Of a stretch of DNA of 64,000 nt, positions 59,944 through 64,000 are shown in pieces. How positions within the stretch are numbered: position 1 is the first letter of the stretch; every line of letters starts with the position of its first letter. Source of the DNA: Photobacterium sanctipauli (GTDB lineage Bacteria; Pseudomonadota; Gammaproteobacteria; Enterobacterales; Vibrionaceae); the NCBI RefSeq assembly GCF_003026495.1, contig NZ_PYMA01000014.1, forward strand, positions 90,891 through 154,890, written 5' to 3'. A program made the position numbers and the translations under genes. The notes under the pieces are model-generated. The model was not told the origin of the DNA. It searched no databases and saw only the letters and a program-made list of their open reading frames with translations.

Positions 59944-61575
59944 ATGCTCAACAATTTTAATAACCTCTCTTTAAGAAAACAGGTATTACTGCCTGTTTGT
60001 TTACTTGCGCTAACGCTCTCTATTCTTGTTTGGTTTATCGTGTCGGTGTCATCGACTCAGCAAGACAAGAATCAGGCAATGACAATGTTGGCTCTAGACC
60101 ATAAAGGCATGTCAACGCAACTGGTTGATAATACCTATCGCGTACGTTTAAGCGCTGTTTATAGCCTGTATGATCCAGAATTGCTGCGTAGCTTTTCAGG
60201 TGTGCTGACTTCTCGCTTTGAAGACAGCCGTCAAGTGCTGACTCAATTATCTGCCGAGCCAGAGTATGCGGAAGAAATCGCGACAATGCGCAAGGCGCTC
60301 AACAATTACCAAAATCACGCTGAAAAGGTGATGATCCCGCTACTGCAAAAGCGTCATCAGGGCTTAGTGTCTGACATTGAATACAATCGTCAGTGGGATG
60401 CTTGGAAAACTTACGGTGCTGAACTTGTCGAAAGCATCGAAATATTAGCCAATGAAGTTAGCCGTGTTATGGATTTAAGGCTAGAAGAGGGCGAAAAATC
60501 ATATAAATCAGTGGTGCAGACCAGTGTGATGATTTTTGTTGCGGTACTTGTTGGTGTTCTTTTTGCCGCATGGTTAATTTCCGGCATGATTGTTTCACCT
60601 GTTATTCAATTGCAAAAAGTCATGCAGAAGCTGTCGGCGGGTGATTTGAATGCGTCGTCTTCGTTTGAAGGTAGCAATGAAATTGGCCAACTAAGTGCTA
60701 ACGTGAACGGCACAATCAGCCAATTCAAGTCTACCGTTGGCGAATTAACCAAGATCAGTGAAGAAGTGGCCTCTGCGGCGACTGAGCTGTCGGCGGTCAT
60801 GACCCAGTCGGAAGTGAATGCACAGTCTGAACAAAACGAGATTGATCAAGTTGCCTCGGCTGTAAACGAGCTATCAAGTACTGCAGATAACGTTAGTGAC
60901 AACGCGACAGCTGCGGACTCGACAGCAAAACAAACAGATGACTTGGCTCGTGAAGGTCTACGTGTGTTTGAAGAAAGCAATGCAGCTAGCCACCAGATGT
61001 CAGAGACCTTATCGAACGCAGCTGGTGTAGTTACCCGACTGAAAGATCAATCAGAGCAGATCAGCAAAGTGATCGAAGTTATCCGCGGCATTTCTGAGCA
61101 AACGAACTTGTTGGCACTGAATGCGGCAATCGAAGCGGCCCGAGCTGGTGAGTCAGGCCGTGGTTTTGCCGTCGTTGCCGACGAGGTGCGTATGCTTGCT
61201 GCGCGTACCCAAGAGTCGACCAAAGAGATCCAAACCATTATCGAAGAGCTGCAGGCACAGTCGAATAACGCCAACGACAGTATGCTGCAAAGCTTGGACA
61301 TGCTGGAGCAGAACCAGACGCTGGCAAGCCAAGCGAATGATGCACTGATGGGAATTACTGAATCTGTGGTGCAGATCAGTGATATGAACACTCAGGTGGC
61401 AACAGCAGCAGAGCAGCAGTCCCAAGTGACCCAAGACATCAATCGTAACGTAACGAATATGTCTGAAATCGTTAACCAGAACGTTGCGGGCATTAGCCAG
61501 AGCGCAATGGCGAGTAACGAACTGTCCCAGCTTGCTGAGAAGCAGAAGCAACAGTTGTCGTTCTTTAAGATTTAA
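59944..61575 (+). CDS. Methyl-accepting chemotaxis protein, tandem copy 2
   Basis: 543 residues, the same length and layout as copy 1. The periplasmic domain differs clearly (for example VRLSAVYSLYDPELLRSF against MRIDAVYSLYDIEQLGRL), while from about residue 280 to the end the two proteins differ at only a few positions, including the shared end QQL(A/S)FFK. Likely a duplicate with a different ligand and the same downstream output. Confidence 0.92.
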   Translation: MLNNFNNLSLRKQVLLPVCLLALTLSILVWFIVSVSSTQQDKNQAMTMLALDHKGMSTQLVDNTYRVRLSAVYSLYDPELLRSFSGVLTSRFEDSRQVLTQLSAEPEYAEEIATMRKALNNYQNHAEKVMIPLLQKRHQGLVSDIEYNRQWDAWKTYGAELVESIEILANEVSRVMDLRLEEGEKSYKSVVQTSVMIFVAVLVGVLFAAWLISGMIVSPVIQLQKVMQKLSAGDLNASSSFEGSNEIGQLSANVNGTISQFKSTVGELTKISEEVASAATELSAVMTQSEVNAQSEQNEIDQVASAVNELSSTADNVSDNATAADSTAKQTDDLAREGLRVFEESNAASHQMSETLSNAAGVVTRLKDQSEQISKVIEVIRGISEQTNLLALNAAIEAARAGESGRGFAVVADEVRMLAARTQESTKEIQTIIEELQAQSNNANDSMLQSLDMLEQNQTLASQANDALMGITESVVQISDMNTQVATAAEQQSQVTQDINRNVTNMSEIVNQNVAGISQSAMASNELSQLAEKQKQQLSFFKI

Positions 61576-61593
61576 CCGAATTAACGACAGACG

Positions 61594-61619
61594 AAAGGGG
61601 GCTTTTAAGCCCCTTTTTT
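61594..61619 (+). terminator. Terminator after chemoreceptor 2
   Basis: Stem GGGGC(TT) / (AA)GCCCC with a short T-rich loop, followed by TTTTTT. Confidence 0.85.
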
Positions 61620-61710
61620 CATGTTTGTTAAACTGAATGGATAGCAATACGCATGATGCATGGCTTTGTGCATTCTATGTAGAAGAAAGACAGAAATATA
61701 GGCGCTAATA

Positions 61711-62631
61711 ATGATTAAAAAAGCCCAGCAGATGGTGGTGTTTAACGCCCTGACAAACCAGCGTAGCTTTACTAAAGCGGCTCAGTTGCTTGATATTTCG
61801 CGCACGCAAGTGAGTAAGCAAATACAGCAATTGGAAGAAAGGTTAGGCGTGCAGCTGGTCCAGCGGACCACTCGTTCATTTGCACTTACCGAAGCCGGGC
61901 AGCGCTTTGCCGTACATTGCGCCAATATAGTTGGAGAGATCAACGAGGCAGAAAGTGAACTGCTACAGGCAAGTGACAGTCTACAAGGGGTTTTACGGGT
62001 GGGTAGTGCTCAATCATTCGCACGGCATCACATATCACCCTATATTGCCGACTTTCATGCTCGATACCCCCAATTGGATGTCGAAATGAGCCTGTTTGAT
62101 CATAAGGTGGATCTGATTGCAGAGCAGTTGGATCTCTGGATTGGGATGACGGATACGCCGCCAGAAGGGTTCGTTGCCCGCCATTTAGCCGATTGCCACT
62201 TTGTGTTGGCAGCAAGCCCTGAATATCTCGCCAAGCATGGCGTGCCGTATCATCCTAATGATCTTCATGATCATAATTGCATCATTTATCACAGCAGGGA
62301 GCGTAAAGATAACACTTGGTGTTTTCAGCAAGAAGAAGCGGATGTAGCCGTAAAAGTGACTGGGAACTACCGTGTCGATTCTGCCGATGCCATTCTTGAT
62401 GCGACCCTGGCAGGGCATGGGGTAGGGTATTTAGCCACTTACCTTCTTGATAAAGAGTTTCGGCAAGGCAAGCTGATCCGCCTAATGCCTGACTGGTCAT
62501 TGTCACAATACATGCCACTGTATGCAATATACCCGCGCTATAAGTTCTTACCGAAAAAAGTGCATAGCTTTTTGGCCTTTATTCGTGAGCAGATTGGTGA
62601 GCCGGTATATTGGGATAAGGTGCTGGACTAA
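61711..62631 (+). CDS. LysR-family regulator
   Basis: A 306-residue LTTR of the large group with HTH SFTKAAQLLDISRTQVSKQI and the effector-domain start GVLRVGSAQSFARHHISPYI. It has no divergent partner; nupC lies 273 bp downstream on the same strand. Target unknown. Confidence 0.87.
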   Translation: MIKKAQQMVVFNALTNQRSFTKAAQLLDISRTQVSKQIQQLEERLGVQLVQRTTRSFALTEAGQRFAVHCANIVGEINEAESELLQASDSLQGVLRVGSAQSFARHHISPYIADFHARYPQLDVEMSLFDHKVDLIAEQLDLWIGMTDTPPEGFVARHLADCHFVLAASPEYLAKHGVPYHPNDLHDHNCIIYHSRERKDNTWCFQQEEADVAVKVTGNYRVDSADAILDATLAGHGVGYLATYLLDKEFRQGKLIRLMPDWSLSQYMPLYAIYPRYKFLPKKVHSFLAFIREQIGEPVYWDKVLD

Positions 62632-62700
62632 GTGATTAATCACTACAAAGAGCCAGAAAAGTTGAATGAAAATCAAACAGCCACTGCTTTTTTTATGACC

Positions 62701-62727
62701 ACTATTGTCACTGGCTATGACAATAGT
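62701..62727. repeat. Perfect 10-bp-arm inverted repeat
   Basis: ACTATTGTCA, 7-nt spacer, TGACAATAGT, in the gap between the LysR gene and nupC. No T-run follows, so it may be a protein-binding site rather than a terminator. Confidence 0.55.
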
Positions 62728-62826
62728 ATCCCCTATTTGCACTAATCACGGTCAAAAGCCTAATTTTGCCCAATAAACAACCAAAAGTGTGTGATTGTGT
62801 GTCTGAGGTGTGAATATGGATAACAA

Positions 62827-62842
62827 TTTGAACCTTGTCACA
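62827..62842 (+). promoter_or_regulatory. CRP-like site upstream of nupC
   Basis: TTTGA-ACCTTG-TCACA matches the CRP core TGTGA-N6-TCACA at 9 of 10 positions and lies 62 bp before the nupC start. CRP control of nucleoside uptake is known in enterobacteria and Vibrio; here it is predicted from sequence. Confidence 0.6.
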
Positions 62843-62904
62843 CTTTTCGATATGAATAGAATCCCTCCGCAATCGTTTTACTAACAACATTGTGGAGTTT
62901 GACC

Positions 62905-64000
62905 ATGAACTATTTGGTCAGTGTATTGGGTGTAATTACACTCTTTACAATAGCAGTTCTTTTTTCTGAAAACCGTCAACAAATCAATTGGCGTACCGTA
63001 GGCGGTGCATTTGCCATTCAGTTAATCTTTGCTGGCTTCATTCTGTACGTGCCCGTTGGCCGTGAAATCCTCAACACTATCTCCAATGCGGTATCCGGCA
63101 TTATTAACTACGGTCGCGTAGGTACTGAGTTCCTGTTTGGTGAGCTTGCCCAGTTTAAGCTTGGCTTTATTTTTGCCGTTAATGTGTTACCTACCATTGT
63201 CTTCTTTTCTGCACTTATTTCTGTGCTTTATTACCTAGGTGTGATGGGTTTTATTATCCGTACCATTGGTGGTTTGCTACAGCGTTTCCTAGGGACTAGC
63301 CGTACCGAATCCATGTCGGCAACCGCCAATATTTTTGTGGGCTCGGTAGAAGCACCATTGGTTGTCCGTCCTTATTTGGCGAAAATGAGCCGTTCTGAAC
63401 TTTTTGCCGTGATGGTGGGTGGCTTGGCCTCGGTTGCTGGTGGCACATTGGTGGGCTACGCCGGTTTGGGTGTAGATATCAGTTACTTGATTGCTGCAAG
63501 TTTTATGTCAGCGCCTGCAGGTTTGATGATGGCTAAAATTCTGGTGCCACAAACCCAAGTGATTAATGACGGAGCAAGCTCGGAAGAGGGTGAAGATGAC
63601 GAACCGGTCAATATTATTGACGCTGCGACCCGTGGTGCACTAAGTGGCCTTCAAATTGTCATGGCTGTTGGGGCAAGCCTATTGGCTATTATTAGCTTAA
63701 TTGCCTTGATCAACGGCGGGCTGGCACATGTTGGTGACTGGGCTGGCATTGAAGGCTTGAGCCTTGAGTTTATCTTTGGGTATTTGTTTGCACCTATAGC
63801 CTGGCTGATTGGTGTGCCATGGTCTGAAGCAACAGTGGCTGCGAGCTTGATTGGTAAGAAGATTGCGGTGAATGAGTTCGTGGCGTTTGCCGACTTAATG
63901 GCAGTAAAAGATCAGCTAAGCCAACACTCGCAAGCCATCGTGACGTTTGCCTTATGCGGATTTGCAAACTTGACATCCATCGCAATGTTGATGGGTGGGC
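62905..64000 (+). CDS. nupC: NupC-type concentrative nucleoside transporter, 3' end outside window
   Basis: The first 365 codons of a CNT-family Na+ or H+/nucleoside symporter. Family blocks are present: VNVLPTIVFFSALISVLYYLG (as VNVLPTIVFFS and ALISVLYYLG), ESMSATANIFVGSVEAPLVV and VMVGGLASVAGGTLVGYA. The loop at about 214-233 is acidic (SSEEGEDDEP). TGGAG precedes the ATG. The final TM segments lie beyond 64000. Confidence 0.93.
   Translation, partial: MNYLVSVLGVITLFTIAVLFSENRQQINWRTVGGAFAIQLIFAGFILYVPVGREILNTISNAVSGIINYGRVGTEFLFGELAQFKLGFIFAVNVLPTIVFFSALISVLYYLGVMGFIIRTIGGLLQRFLGTSRTESMSATANIFVGSVEAPLVVRPYLAKMSRSELFAVMVGGLASVAGGTLVGYAGLGVDISYLIAASFMSAPAGLMMAKILVPQTQVINDGASSEEGEDDEPVNIIDAATRGALSGLQIVMAVGASLLAIISLIALINGGLAHVGDWAGIEGLSLEFIFGYLFAPIAWLIGVPWSEATVAASLIGKKIAVNEFVAFADLMAVKDQLSQHSQAIVTFALCGFANLTSIAMLMGG

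Noticed and set aside
59051..61391. Several long minus-strand frames inside the chemoreceptor genes
   Set aside because: They appear at the same place in both tandem copies because the signalling halves are nearly identical. Codon pattern and motifs support only the plus-strand frames.
62632..62645. AGTGATTAATCACT after the LysR stop as a terminator
   Set aside because: A short self-complementary sequence without a usable loop or T-run.

Overview
The window reads as a chromosomal segment of a gamma-proteobacterium of the Vibrionaceae (Vibrio / Photobacterium / Grimontia-Enterovibrio group). The basis is protein style and gene content: YgiQ, a ToxR-like membrane regulator, MetR, GlpABC, PstSCAB, two tandem chemoreceptors, DUF4250 and NupC, with moderate GC and many LysR regulators. 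No rRNA, tRNA, CRISPR, insertion sequence or prophage was recognised. The mix of transporters, sensors and regulators would suit a second chromosome, but that is inference only.

Layout. 1-4.7 kb: a truncated aquaporin Z, a LysR regulator facing a short CDF-like membrane protein across a 21-bp palindrome, a LabA-like NYN protein and two periplasmic or unknown proteins. 5.1-14.2 kb: an iron locus. A minus-strand operon (PepSY-type membrane protein, DUF2271, DUF4198, a 102-aa secreted protein, a DUF6162-like protein, binding protein, ATPase, permease, second binding protein) faces a TonB-dependent siderophore receptor, and the two share an intergenic region with two Fur-box-like palindromes. The order resembles the Pseudomonas fpvGHJKCDEF system, which removes iron from a ferrisiderophore in the periplasm. 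14.3-20.8 kb: YgiQ, a Tyr/Lys-rich secreted peptide and a MacAB-like exporter with a separate ATPase.

20.8-33.9 kb: LysR with a flavodoxin-fold/SnoaL-like fusion, an outer-membrane protein, a Crp-family regulator, a DUF1254/DUF1214 protein, LysR, an orphan type IV pilin, an Arg/Glu-repeat secreted protein, a ToxRS/VtrAC-like overlapping gene pair, a DcuC carrier, and a LysR/MFS divergent pair. 34-46 kb: an HBM-type chemoreceptor, the anaerobic glycerol-3-phosphate dehydrogenase operon glpABC, two diguanylate cyclases, a DUF4250 protein and MetR. 46-54 kb: a META-domain lipoprotein, a fatty-acid hydroxylase with a periplasmic partner, an MscS channel, and an operon-like run of response regulator, sensor kinase, 50-aa membrane peptide and B12-binding radical SAM enzyme. 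54-64 kb: pstSCAB with a Pho-box-like site and an intercistronic hairpin, two chemoreceptors with nearly identical signalling halves, a LysR regulator and the start of a NupC-type nucleoside transporter.

Themes. Iron, phosphate, nucleoside and C4-dicarboxylate uptake sit beside anaerobic respiration genes and many sensory proteins (three chemoreceptors, two GGDEF proteins, one two-component system, one ToxR-like regulator). The best candidates for under-described biology are the fpv-like iron-release operon, the ToxRS-like pair beside a repeat protein, the two-component/peptide/radical-SAM run, and the repeat peptide beside the MacAB exporter.
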